A DNA stretch of 64,000 nt from Heterobasidion occidentale (Eukaryota; Basidiomycota; Agaricomycetes; Russulales; Bondarzewiaceae): positions 1,364,001 to 1,428,000 of the forward strand of contig JBCAQO010000008.1 of the NCBI GenBank assembly GCA_039111635.1, in the 5' to 3' direction. The notes below the pieces were generated by a model that saw only the letters and a list, made by a program, of their open reading frames with translations, was not told where the DNA came from and made no database searches. Positions 30,510 to 39,965 of the stretch are shown piece after piece. The position numbers were made by a program, and so were the translations under genes. How positions within the stretch are numbered: position 1 is the stretch's first letter; every line of letters starts with the position of its first letter.

Positions 30510-31342
30510 TGTTAGGTCGGAGACCTATCACATGCACCGATGCACGAAGGGGTCCCTAGGCTAAACCTCCACTGGTTCATATAGTCGTAGACTCCAATGG
30601 ATGAAGACGATGGATCGTCTTTGGGCTCTTTCGAGGAACTCGGGGTCGCTGTCGGCTTTGTTCTCGAAGAGATTGAGAAGGTGATCTTCGAGGTCTTCTC
30701 GATGATGAGGAGGAACCGGATGATCTTCTCCTGTCCAACAGATGACCCGAGGGGGTGTCCAACTGAGAACACGGTAGGCAGCTAGCCCGGTATAGAAGCG
30801 GATGAGTAGAGGAGGGAGGGAAGGGAGACGAGTCCAGTGCTTCGTCAGACCGTGCAAAGAGTGTCTCAGATCTGACAGAGATCACGAAGCGTGGGCTAAG
30901 AAGGTAGCCAGACGCCGGGTGCAGTGCAGAGATCGAGTGTATTACAGGTGAACGAGCTGAGCTTCTTAGAAGCTCATCTCGGCTATTTACGTACAGAAGT
31001 GTCTAGGGCAGGATCAAGATCTGGTCCGTGCGCTTCTCAGGTACCGAAGTCAACGATCGAGATCCGTAAGCTAGAATGCCTCATCGACCTGCCATGTAAC
31101 CAAATATAGTAATCCGAATCACTAATGTCCATCCACATCTTCGATCGATCAAGAACCAGGAACGGGGGTCAGGAACCAATGTCTGTCCACATCAAGAATC
31201 AGGAACTAGAAGTCAGCGTTCATGCATCAGCATGTAAATGGTAATGAATCATGGAAAGCGGTCCGAGTCTGCAACAAGTCCGAAGCACTTGACCAGCCCA
31301 TCCACTCACGTGCGAAGCACGTGTTAGGACGCGGTCCTAACA
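30510..31342 (-). repeat. Solo LTR of the B family, minus orientation
   Basis: 833 bp, TGTTAGGTCG...GTCCTAACA, flanked by a perfect GCCTC duplication (30505-30509 and 31343-31347). It lies 57 bp from the other solo LTR and in inverted orientation to it, so the pair can form a large stem. Confidence 0.95.
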
Positions 31343-31550
31343 GCCTCTCTTATCACTGTGTGAACTCTGTGAGCCTCGTGTCCCTCTCATATAGCCTCTA
31401 CCGATGTCTTGAAGAACCATCGGTCTTGTTGGCTCCTAAGGACATGCTGAATACCTTGATGTACGCTCCGTAGTGGAGCCGCCTAGCATGTGATGCTTGA
31501 TCCATCGGATAGACCGGCCGCGAAGGGCCCCGATTGGTCAAGTCATAACA

Positions 31551-31997
31551 CGTAGATTATACTCATTGCGGACGTCCGCTATCGCCTGGCTTGAACCTCC
31601 CGAGCCTCGATAGATTTAATCCTACAGGGTGAGGGTAGTTTAAGGTCATTTCGGACTAATCATGGAACAGTGAACTTGTCCCATAATTACAACTCCTATT
31701 GCTTGAAGGAGTAAATAGTTTATTGTCATTGTGGACTAGATCAATATCGTGGCGTCAACAACGATGTCAATCAACATCTCCTATGCTGAAAGGAGTGGTA
31801 GTTTAATGTCTTTGCGGACGTTCGTAGTTTATAGTCATTGCGGACGTCCAAGGAGTAGTGCCAAAACATATCTCATGTTTTGGACACTGCTCATGGCCCT
31901 GTAAAGGAAAGGGCAATCCCAGTTTATTGTCATGGAGGACATCCGTAGCCTGAGACACGATCCCAGTTGCCTCTTGACTGGCCCTTGAAGCGGAATC
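31551..31997 (-). repeat. Element A hairpin-cassette array, right part
   Basis: It continues the A array beyond the C insertion. Motif copies lie near 31553 (interrupted by the insertion), 31636, 31716, 31798, 31826 and 31920. It aligns with 11213-11640 of C but differs in one whole cassette (31657-31715 versus 11317-11374) and has one extra motif copy at 31826. The A sequence stops at 31997 where element F begins. Confidence 0.75.
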
Positions 31998-32793
31998 TGT
32001 TAAGAGCCGCTCATAACACGTGATATATGATCATATGATCATATGACATGCGGTCTATGACCAACGGATATGACCTATACCCGGTGACCAACCCTTTGAC
32101 TTCACCAACAGACATTGAGTTATCTTATCTTATCTTCTACCCCTGATCAGCGATCATGTCATCACAGTTACCTGAACAGTTCCTGCCCCTGTTCCTGTTC
32201 CTGGTTCCTGTCCCTGCCCCAACGGTTTGTTCGTTAATTGTTTGCTTCTGTTAGATCGTTTACCTCGGTACCTTAAGAAGCACAGACCTTCTGTCGATCT
32301 TGCCCTAAAGCAGTTTACGTATATATAGAACGAGCCAGATACCTGTATCGCCAGCTCGTTCACCTTTGTTACTCTCACCTGTTCTTACCTTTGACCTCTG
32401 GTACTAGTCATACCTCTGCTACATCATAGTCTTTGCCATTAGGCCAGACCTTTGATTGTCAATAGAACATCTGATTAAACATTGGTTTAACTTGTCTCTG
32501 CGCTTCTCTCTATTATCATCCTCAACCACTCAGTCGTCATCTCAATACTGGCTGAGTTCTACACAGGACTAGCAGTATTCTATCTCGATTTTAGTGGGCA
32601 GCATATCTACTGCCATCCAGGCCCGCATCAGGTCATACCCTCACACCTGTGGGAAAACCTTTGTGCATTCCTGGAGACACAATACCATCACAAATCCCTC
32701 GTGCATTCCCAATTATGCATGCAGTTAGCCGCTGGTGCTTTCATCAGACACACTTGGATTTGGCACATCACGTGCAAAGACCAGGTCTTAACA
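31998..32793 (+). repeat. Element F 5' LTR
   Basis: 796 bp, TGTTAAGAGC...GGTCTTAACA. A TATA box TATATATAG (32320-32328) is followed after 24 nt by the putative transcript start AGCTCGTTCA (32353-32362). The ends are self-complementary: TGTTAaGAGC/GCTCaTAACA and AAGACC/GGTCTT. The 3' copy carries an extra ~32 bp near 40737-40768. Confidence 0.95.
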
Positions 32794-32794
32794 C

Positions 32795-33137
32795 TTGAAC
32801 AAGCTCACCTGCCCCTGCCTCACTCTGGACGGACTACCCTCCCCGAATACTGAAATCGTCAGTGTCATCACCTTCCAATTACACGAAGGTGATTTACACC
32901 GAACGCACACCCTCTCCATCACCCTTGTAGCAGAACCACCCAAGGTCATTAGCAGTGCGCTTAACCAAATCACCGACAGTTTGTTCAGACCGCTACTCCA
33001 CGTTACGTTCCCCATCTCTATCCGGATCACACCCCATTACTCCAACCTTCGCCCAGCCAGCAAAGATGAGTACCGCCAAGACCCCGGAACCGGAACCCCC
33101 GGACAAAGCCTTTCAGCTGCCCAGCGTACCAGACTGA
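32795..33137 (+). pseudogene. Element F pre-Gag frame and Gag start
   Basis: An open frame runs from the PBS without an AUG (NKLTCPCLTLDGLPSPNTE, VSVITFQLHEGDLHRTHTL). It is followed by a second frame beginning MSTAKTPEPEPPDKAFQLPS (ATG at 33066), which resembles the Gag starts of B and C (MSADT, MSTNP) and stops after about 23 codons. The capsid-coding part that should follow is missing, so this is a remnant with an internal deletion. Confidence 0.5.
32796..32805 (+). other. Element F primer-binding site, nearly complementary to its own transcript start
   Basis: After the LTR end comes CT, then TGAACAAGCT, which pairs with the LTR segment AGCTCGTTCA at nine of ten positions. The arrangement (CT spacer, LTR target 24 nt after TATA) matches elements B and C. 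Confidence 0.65.
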
Positions 33138-33149
33138 CTACTGAAGGTC

Positions 33150-33554
33150 ACCCAAGGAAACAGAAATTGGGTCCAGTACACACAGATGTTCGGGGCGGTT
33201 GCCCTCCTAGCCAAAGCAGATGACCAACTCAAAAAGAAATACTACCTGAGAGGACTCAAGAAAGAACTCGCTGTGCAAGTCCTTCAGGACAGAGTACCAG
33301 ATCGCGTTAAAGATCTAATAACTCAAACAGGGAAGCACGCAGAGTCAATGGAAAAAGAGGCTTTTCAAGAAGCCTACAGACCAATCCTATCACCATACCG
33401 AGGAAAAAAAAGGAAGCGCGAAGGTACTGTCGACTACATTTGTTTTAGTTGCAGTGAACCAGGACACTGGGCAAGGAACTGCCCAAACCAAAGGAACAAG
33501 AAGCCAAAAAAGACCCTATGGGAAAGGATGCAAGGAACCCCAGAGCGAAACTGA
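33150..33554 (+). pseudogene. Element F Gag C-terminal part
   Basis: It starts within the second half of the capsid (WVQYTQMFGAVALLAKADDQ, YYLRGLKKELAVQV), aligned to residues about 145-190 of element B Gag, and ends with a CCHC knuckle, CFSCSEPGHWARNC. About 100 residues of the capsid core are lost compared with B. The stop TGA (33552-33554) is in the same frame as the following Pol, unlike B and C, where Pol is in the -1 frame. Confidence 0.75.
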
Positions 33555-35262
33555 TACCAGGAAAAGAAACTCACGGAAGCTTCGGAGATCCAGCGTCTCT
33601 TGGAACAGATCTTGGATAGACGCCAGCCAACGCCTATTCCGACAAGCAATTGGTTCTCGCCGATCGCACACTTGTGCGAAGAAGTCGAAATCGAAGAAGA
33701 TCCAGAACCAGCCATCTTGATCTCTTCAATCTCCCAGATTGTAAAAACAGGGGCACCATCACTTCGAATCAAAATAGATCTCATAGGATCCAATAGAACG
33801 GCAAGGACCTCCGCATTAATTGACAGCGGAGCAACCGGCAACTTCATTAATCACCGGTTCGTAGAAGAACATCAAGTCGTGACTATCCCCACTCGACCCA
33901 TCCCCATAAATCATGTGGGAGGAGAATCACTAGGAAACATTACTGCACGGGCGAACATAGGCATCCGCATTCACGGAGAAAATCGCGGAACACACCAGGA
34001 ACGGACCTCATTATTTGTCTCGGACATAGGAAAGGAGGACGTTGTTTTAGGAACCGACTGGTTGTTGAAGCACAACCCAGAAGTCGACTGGCATGCCTAC
34101 GGGCTGCACCTCACGAGATGCCCACCCTCCTGCCTAATACAAGGAGGGCCGGTCAAGGCCAAAAGAGCCTTCAAGAAGAAAACAATATTCCCCACCCTCG
34201 AGGAGAACGGGATAGAGGCCAAGGGCTATCAGCACCGGGACTACAGCATCCCATCACAAAAGACGGGAATACCTAGGACAGGCCGGAAAGTGGGAAACAC
34301 CACAGTGCCACATCCGCGGACAATACCTAAAGATCCGGGGTTCACAACCCAAAGGTTGAATGTGCATCTTCGCGCTCGGGCTAAACAAATGGATGCCCCC
34401 ACATGGGCCGAAGAAGATGCAATGGAAGACGGTAGCAGCAAGCCCGCACTTTCCTCCACGAACCTAGACGAAGATGGAGTATACCTCGTCAGGTACCTAG
34501 AAACGGGAGCTCTAGAAGCACTGGAACTATACAACGACTCCGAGGAAGGAGTAGATATCCACAGAGCCGAAACCCAGGAAAAGTCGCAGCCTTGGGGCAT
34601 GCGCAAAGAAAAGTTGCGACCTTGGGGTATGTACGAAGACAAATTGCAGCCTAGGAGCATGCGTAAAGACAAGGAAAATCAGTCGCGGCCATGGGGCACG
34701 TGCAAAGAATTTAGGAACAAGTCACAACCTAGGGGAAAGCGCGAAGACCCGCCCGGGCCGGAACCAAAGAAACAGACCAAGCATACTAACTCACAACGCT
34801 TAGCGGAAGAAGCCGTAAAAGGAAAGCCGGAGTTATCATTCGAGGAAATCGTGCCAAAGGAATACTGGGACTATAAAGAAGTATTCACCAGACAACCCAA
34901 AGGACGGCTCCCACCAGAAAGACCATGGGACCATCATATTGACATCAAGGAGGGCATGGAGCATTTGCTACGCCCTAAACTCTACAGTCTAAGTCCTGTC
35001 GAACAGGCCGAGCTCAAGAAATTTATAGAGGAAAACCTGGCCAAGGGATTCATCAGGGAATCCAAATCGCACATCACATCACCCTTCTTTTTCGTCAAAA
35101 AGAAGAATGGAAAACTGCGGCCAGTCATGGATTATCGACGGTTAAATGAAATAACCGTGAAGAACAAGTACCCCTTGCCGATAATCCAGGAACTTTTAGA
35201 TCTACTCAAGGACGCGGAATACCTCTCGCTTATGGATGTTGACACAGGTTTCAACAACATAA
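33555..35262 (+). CDS. Element F protease, linker and RT N-terminal part
   Basis: The protease has ALIDSGATGNFINHRFVEEH and VVLGTDWLLKHNPEVDWHA. The linker shares VGNTTVPHPRTIP and TWAEEDA with B. It then holds a private expansion of four or five imperfect repeats of about 13 residues (PWGMRKEKLR, PWGMYEDKLQ, PRSMRKDKEN, PWGTCKEF) at about 34585-34745. RT begins at KEYWDYKEVFTRQPKGRLPP and goes on to FFFVKKKNGKLRPVMDYRRL and SLMDVDTGFNNI, where a 1-nt deletion shifts frame. It reads straight on from Gag past a TGA. Confidence 0.85.
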
Positions 35263-35263
35263 A

Positions 35264-35614
35264 ATGTTTGAGAAGGATATTCACAAGGCAGCATTCCTAA
35301 CGAATCTAGGAATGTACGAACCCCTCGTCATGTACTTCAGATTAACGAACTCGCCGGCCACCTTCCAAACCATGATGAACTCGCTCTTCAAGGACCTCAT
35401 CTACTCGGGGAAGGTTGCAATCTACATGGACGACATCTTGGTATTCACCAAGACCATGGAAGAACACATCCGAATCGTACGGCAGGTCCTCCAAATATTG
35501 AAGGACAACGATCTCTACCTGCAACCATCGAAATGCCATTTCCACAAGAATAAACTGACGTACTTGGGGTACGTCATATCGCATGGACACCTGGAAATGG
35601 ACCAGTCAAGGTAG
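35264..35614 (+). pseudogene. Element F RT catalytic palm, separate frame
   Basis: It contains MFEKDIHKAAFLTNLGMYEP, NSPATFQTMMNSLFKDLIY, the catalytic AIYMDDILVFTKTM and LTYLGYVISHGHLEMD. It ends in another shift at about 35605 (GGACCAGTC, where GGACCCAGTC is expected from element B). The catalytic Asp pair is intact. Confidence 0.85.
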
Positions 35615-37470
35615 AAGGAATCGCGCAGTGGCCGACGCCCACTCGCGTCAAGGAAGTACAGTCCTTCCTTGGATTCTGCAATTTTTATCGCAGATTTATA
35701 AAGGATTACTCGAAAGTAGCACGACCGCTATTCGAGTTAACACAGAAGGAACACGCCTGGGTATGGACCCCAGGATGCGAGCAGGCCTTCCAACAACTTC
35801 AGGAAGCATTCACCGAGTCACCTGTACTAATCATGCCGGATACGGAACAGCCATTCCGCATCGAATGCGATGCCTCTGATTTTGCTACAGGTGCAGTACT
35901 CTCGCAACAGGCCAAGGACGGCAAGTGGCACCCATGTGCCTATATATCGAAATCCCTTGCACCCGCAGAACGAAACTACCCAATATACGACAAGGAACTT
36001 CTGGCGGTAGTACGGTCGTTCGAAGCATGGAGACATTACTTGGAAGGCGCCACACACCAGGTCGACGTCTGGACCGATCACAAGAATCTGGAATGGTTCA
36101 GGACATCACAGAAACTAAATCGTCGACAAGCCCGGTGGTCGCTTTATTTGTCACGCTTCGACTACAAACTCACACACAAGGCGGGGACCACGAATAAATC
36201 AGACGGTCTGTCTCGGAGGCCAGACCATAAAGAGGGGGTGGAATTAGACAATTCGGGAGAAGTCCTCCTCGGGCCGGAAATTTTCGATAAAACAACCCAG
36301 CCAAACTCCCGGACCCCCTTCACAGAAGCAACAAACATCAGATCTGTCCATCTCGGCGCAACAGATCTGATAGAACCTCTCGATCCACAGAAGATCTTCC
36401 ACCTTAGGGCAACGGGAAGAACGGCGGTTACCATGATCGAGACGGAGCTTAGGGACCGCATCATAGCAGGAAACAAAGACCCCTGGCTATTGGAAATACT
36501 GAAACAGGTCAATGAACTCGGACCAAGATCCCTCAAGAAAGGCTTGCAGGAATGGAACGAAGAGGACGGCCTCGTACTACATCGCGGAAAGGTTTACGTA
36601 CCGTCAAACGGAGAACTACGAAGGGACATAATCAAACGGCATCACGACAACCGAACAGCGGGACATCCAGGAGTTAGAGGTACCCTGGCGTCAGTCGGTC
36701 AAGACTATACTTGGCCCGGAATGTCTAACACGGTACAACAATACGTGGAAGGATGCGCAATATGTCAATCAAAAAGAACGACACACACCAACAATGGTGC
36801 CGTTACAGCCTACGGAGATACCGGACCGACCATTCGGAACAATCACAATGGATTTATTACAGATCTCCCGGAGTCAAATGGATACGACTCAATACACGTG
36901 GTCACGGATCGGTTAACGAAGACAACGATCATCACCCCTTGCAAGAAGACGATCGATTCCGACGGAACGGCGAAATTACTCTTAGATCACACATGGCGAC
37001 GGTACGGATTACCGGACAAGATAATTTCGGACCGCGGAACACAATTTGCGTCTAAAGTAGCACAGGCGCTACTAGAAGAATTAGGAATCAAGTCATCCCT
37101 TAGCACGGCTTACCACCCACAGACGGATGGAGCAACAGAACGGATGAACCAGGAACTGGAGCAATACCTCAGGGCATTTTGCAGCTCCACACAGGACGAC
37201 TGGGCCGAACTTATTCCCTATGCAGAATATGCCCACAACTCACACCAGCACTCGGCGACAAAGATCTCGCCGTTCGAGCTCCTTCATGGATACCAACCAA
37301 GAGCTTACCCTGCAATCGTCGGAAACACAAATGTACCCACTGCCGACAAGCGCCTAGAACTGTTAAAGAAAGCACAGCAAGAAGCAAAGGCCAGTTTGGA
37401 AATTGCAGCAGAATCCATGAAGACTCAGCACGACAAGTTTGGGGTAGAACTTCCCCATTCAAGAAAGGCG
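35606..37470 (+). CDS. Element F RNase H and integrase (zinc finger and DDE core)
   Basis: RNase H: FRIECDASDFATGAVLSQ, ELLAVVRSFEAWRHYLEG, VWTDHKNLEWF. Integrase: HHCC finger (KRHHDNRTAGHPG ... CAICQSK) and an intact D,D-35-E core, with D in VVTDR, D in [10 protein letters not shown] and E in [12 protein letters not shown]; exactly 35 residues separate the last two. This is the best integrase in the window. The frame is lost near 37455 just before the GPY/F module. It would insert element cDNA into the genome. Confidence 0.85.
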
Positions 37471-38042
37471 ATCAAGTATGGCTCGACGGAAAGAACATAC
37501 ACACGGATCACCCCTCGGAGAAGTTAAGGCCAAAAAGATTTGGGCCATTCAAGATTTTGGACACCATAGGAACGGTTAACTATCGGCTGGAGTTGCCGAA
37601 GAATTGGAGGAAGATACACAACGTCTTCCATGCCTCGCGGTTAACCATGTACAAGGAGAACACCACTCACGGTCCAAATTATAGGAAACCTCCACCCGAC
37701 CTCATTGAAGGACAGGAAGAATTTGAGGTTGAAAGAATTATAGCATCCCGCCGCTTTGGACGTTGGAAGACCCTACAATACCTAGTCAAATGGAAAGGGT
37801 ACCCGGAATCTGACAACTCATGGGAATCAGCGGACGCGGTCAAGAACGCAAAGGAGGAAGTTAGTGACTTCCACAGGAAATACCCACTGGCAGTCCAAGG
37901 CATGGGGCCATCTACTCGGAAATTACAACTTGCACTCGACAGAAACCAAATAGTGGAACTATGCGACAGACAAATTTGGCTAATGAAGACCTCGGCAGGG
38001 AAGAAACTACTAGGCGCAGCACTAACGGTTAAACAGGCATAA
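37440..38042 (+). CDS. Element F integrase C-terminus with chromodomain
   Basis: FKKGDQVWLDGKNIHTDHPS and RPKRFGPFKILDTIG form the GPY/F module. The chromodomain follows (EEFEVERIIASRRFGRWKTL, QYLVKWKGYPESDNSWESAD), then a charged tail to the stop at 38042. It lies in a different frame from the core because of a 1-nt loss. It is close to the B chromodomain in sequence. Confidence 0.85.
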   Translation, partial: WGRTSPFKKGDQVWLDGKNIHTDHPSEKLRPKRFGPFKILDTIGTVNYRLELPKNWRKIHNVFHASRLTMYKENTTHGPNYRKPPPDLIEGQEEFEVERIIASRRFGRWKTLQYLVKWKGYPESDNSWESADAVKNAKEEVSDFHRKYPLAVQGMGPSTRKLQLALDRNQIVELCDRQIWLMKTSAGKKLLGAALTVKQA

Positions 38043-38120
38043 ACCGCTATACAGGAAGAATCCATAAGGTGCAAGTTACTCGTTCACCCAATAGGGAAGA
38101 AACTACTAGCCACGGGAGCC

Positions 38121-39176
38121 ATGGTCACACACATACAAGCATCCATAGTGGATGAAGAATACAGGCGAAAGCTCAGGAAGACAAAGCTAGGAAGATGGCT
38201 CCTAGCTACCAGCGCGATGCCAACGGAAATCAGGTTGGGAATCAAGAAGGCCCAACCATTGTTACCCAGTGGACAGATACTTATGCATCGACAAGGGAAG
38301 AACCTCACCTACGATACGGAGAATCTAGGAAAGAGCACTCGGATGAATAAACGCGGACGCGCTCAGGAAACGAAGGTGGCCCCTTTCCCATCCTCTCGCA
38401 CACCAACATATTCCCCCGGAGTCAAACACAAGTCAAGGAAATCCCAGAAATCAACATGGGCCAGGAAAAATGTGGATGAACAAGTATCAAATTGGAGATA
38501 CCGCGCAGTCAAAGACCTGGAGAGACAAATGACCAAGGGACTCGCTTGGAAGAAGGATTCACTTCGTCAAAATGCCGATGAAGACGACGGATCAGAAGAA
38601 GGCTCGGTTCACACACCAAAACCAGAAGACACATCTTATCAAAATGCCAATGAAGACTACATGGACAACGGCTCGGATTACTCGCCAGACGGAGAAGCAT
38701 ACAAAGATGCTATGGACCTAGACAGCGTCAACAGAGAATGGAGGAAAGGACCCCTCTCCCCAATCCTTGAAGAAGAGGAAGAGGAAGAAGAAGAAACGGA
38801 CTCAGGAATGTCCTATTCACCGACAGGACTTACCCCTTCCTCCGCACCCACGGAACAAACACCCCCCATGCCATACACACCATATGGAAGCGGCACTTGG
38901 CGCGTCTCAGCAAAAGACATCAACTCAGATGAGGACACACCTCCTCGTACCCCTAGTACCCCCAACTCTGACAGAGACATACAGATAACCTCCGAAGACG
39001 AGCAACATGAATTCGACGCGGCCGAAGAATTAGGAGACCTATCAATTAAAGACACCCCTGGACGGCTACCAGGCGGCATGAATATTGACAGTCTAAACAC
39101 ACACACAGAACGGCCAGCGCTATCTATTAAGATACTGCAGGAAATGAATTACCCCACCCTCGCTCAAGCACTATGA
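38121..39176 (+). CDS. Element F ORF3a, acidic disordered protein downstream of Pol
   Basis: An intact 351-codon frame. The first 150 residues are basic (KLRKTKLGRWLLATSAMPTE; KHKSRKSQKSTWARKNVDEQ). The rest is acidic, rich in Asp/Glu/Ser/Pro/Thr, with a run of nine Glu around EEEEEEEEE. No zinc finger, signal peptide or membrane segment is seen. It ends in ATGA, sharing bases with the start of the next ORF. Position and style match the extra ORFs of B and C, but I cannot align them. Function is unknown. Confidence 0.6.
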   Translation: MVTHIQASIVDEEYRRKLRKTKLGRWLLATSAMPTEIRLGIKKAQPLLPSGQILMHRQGKNLTYDTENLGKSTRMNKRGRAQETKVAPFPSSRTPTYSPGVKHKSRKSQKSTWARKNVDEQVSNWRYRAVKDLERQMTKGLAWKKDSLRQNADEDDGSEEGSVHTPKPEDTSYQNANEDYMDNGSDYSPDGEAYKDAMDLDSVNREWRKGPLSPILEEEEEEEEETDSGMSYSPTGLTPSSAPTEQTPPMPYTPYGSGTWRVSAKDINSDEDTPPRTPSTPNSDRDIQITSEDEQHEFDAAEELGDLSIKDTPGRLPGGMNIDSLNTHTERPALSIKILQEMNYPTLAQAL

Positions 39177-39568
39177 GCAGCGCTTCAACAGATGAAGCCC
39201 CTTGGAGAACCACCCCAACTAGCGAACTGCTATGGAAGGACACCAAAAGTAATCTTGGCCAATTAACTATCGATCTCGACGCCATGGACACCAAAGATGA
39301 TTTTAGCCAATCACCTATCGCAGAGTTGGAACCAGAAATATCCAGAGAGGAACAGCGATGGCAAGAGATTCAAACCCAGCAGATTGGCCAAGCAGGACCA
39401 AACGAAGCAGGGCCTATATTAGAGAGCCCAACGCCTGGAATCTCCCCACTCTCCCTTGACCACCCTCTACTCGCACCCCCTCCTCTGCTAGACAGCAAGT
39501 GGTATAATAACCCAGAGCTGTACAAACCACTAGATCTCTCCTACCAACCCCCTAAGGAGAATGCCTAA
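39173..39568 (+). CDS. Element F ORF3b, overlaps ORF3a by ATGA
   Basis: 131 codons, starting MSSASTDEAPWRTTPTSELL. It is acidic and Pro-rich, ending in SYQPPKENA. Its ATG overlaps the TGA of ORF3a (39173-39176), and its own end overlaps the ATG of ORF3c by 8 nt. Such overlaps suggest termination-reinitiation or frameshifting from one mRNA. Alternatively ORF3a-c were one frame broken by indels. No domain is recognised. Confidence 0.5.
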   Translation: MSSASTDEAPWRTTPTSELLWKDTKSNLGQLTIDLDAMDTKDDFSQSPIAELEPEISREEQRWQEIQTQQIGQAGPNEAGPILESPTPGISPLSLDHPLLAPPPLLDSKWYNNPELYKPLDLSYQPPKENA

Positions 39569-39785
39569 CAAACGGGACCCGCCCGTTGCCATATACAACG
39601 CAGTCAAGGTCATGCTCGAGCTCACGCTCCGCGCTCTGCACAACATCGACACATATGCACACACGCCACCATCTGAGCCATCCCCTCAGATATTCCCCAC
39701 CAGTCCTGACTCCTCGTCATCACCGTCTTTACCCTCGCTCCCCGTTCCACCCATGCCATGCCCACCGACACCGGCTAGATGCTAG
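39561..39785 (+). CDS. Element F ORF3c, small Pro/Ser-rich ORF
   Basis: 74 codons (MPNKRDPPVAIYNAVKVMLE then LTLRALHNIDTYAHTPPSEP). The first half could form an amphipathic helix and the rest is Ser/Pro-rich, ending in PCPPTPARC. It starts within the last codons of ORF3b. The stretch from here to the polypurine tract (39786-39952) holds no further ORF of note. Confidence 0.35.
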   Translation: MPNKRDPPVAIYNAVKVMLELTLRALHNIDTYAHTPPSEPSPQIFPTSPDSSSSPSLPSLPVPPMPCPPTPARC

Positions 39786-39965
39786 TCAAACCAACGTCCG
39801 GGACCATGCACCATTATGTTTCCACTTCGCCCGACTCACACCTAGTCAATCCCCACTCTATCATTGCAAGCACTACCCAACTTCTGTCTTGGCCTACATA
39901 TTGCACAACCCAACCGACCATTACCCATTGCGCTATATGTGAGGCCAAGGATAGAAAGGGGGTGG

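Larger units (their letters stand above)
9383..31550 (-). mobile_element. Element C: Ty3/gypsy chromodomain retrotransposon, split by B and solo LTRs
   Basis: The 3' LTR is 9383-9970 and the 5' LTR is 29285-31550 (itself interrupted). The flanks are CATAG at 9378-9382 and CGTAG at 31551-31555, a 5-bp target duplication with one mismatch. They fall inside element A, whose two halves align across the site. Without the inserted B element (10.4 kb) and two solo LTRs, C is about 10 kb. Minus-strand order is LTR, pre-Gag ORF, Gag, protease, RT, RNase H, integrase, chromodomain, ORF3, hairpin array, 3' non-coding block, polypurine tract, LTR. The coding regions contain several single-base frameshifts and an integrase deletion. 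Confidence 0.85.
29285..31550 (-). repeat. Element C 5' LTR, interrupted by two solo LTRs
   Basis: The LTR parts are 29285-29617, 30453-30509 and 31343-31550, together about 600 bp. They match 9383-9970. The promoter-like TATATAAGG (minus strand, near 29484-29491) is intact. At least five differences from the 3' LTR are TG in place of CG. Confidence 0.9.
7518..31997 (-). mobile_element. Element A: truncated, nested LTR retrotransposon
   Basis: The remains are a 3' LTR (7518-8117), a polypurine tract (read on the minus strand) at 8118-8131, about 1.26 kb of 3' non-coding interior (8118-9382), and its continuation at 31551-31997. Element C sits between these parts. The two A segments align collinearly with the equivalent 3' region of C (9971-11640), which shows they belong together. 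The rest of A (pol, gag, 5' LTR) is absent, because element F and then host DNA follow. A's LTR shows more CG to TG or CA changes than C's, for example in the block at 8080-8110, so A is the older insertion. Confidence 0.8.
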
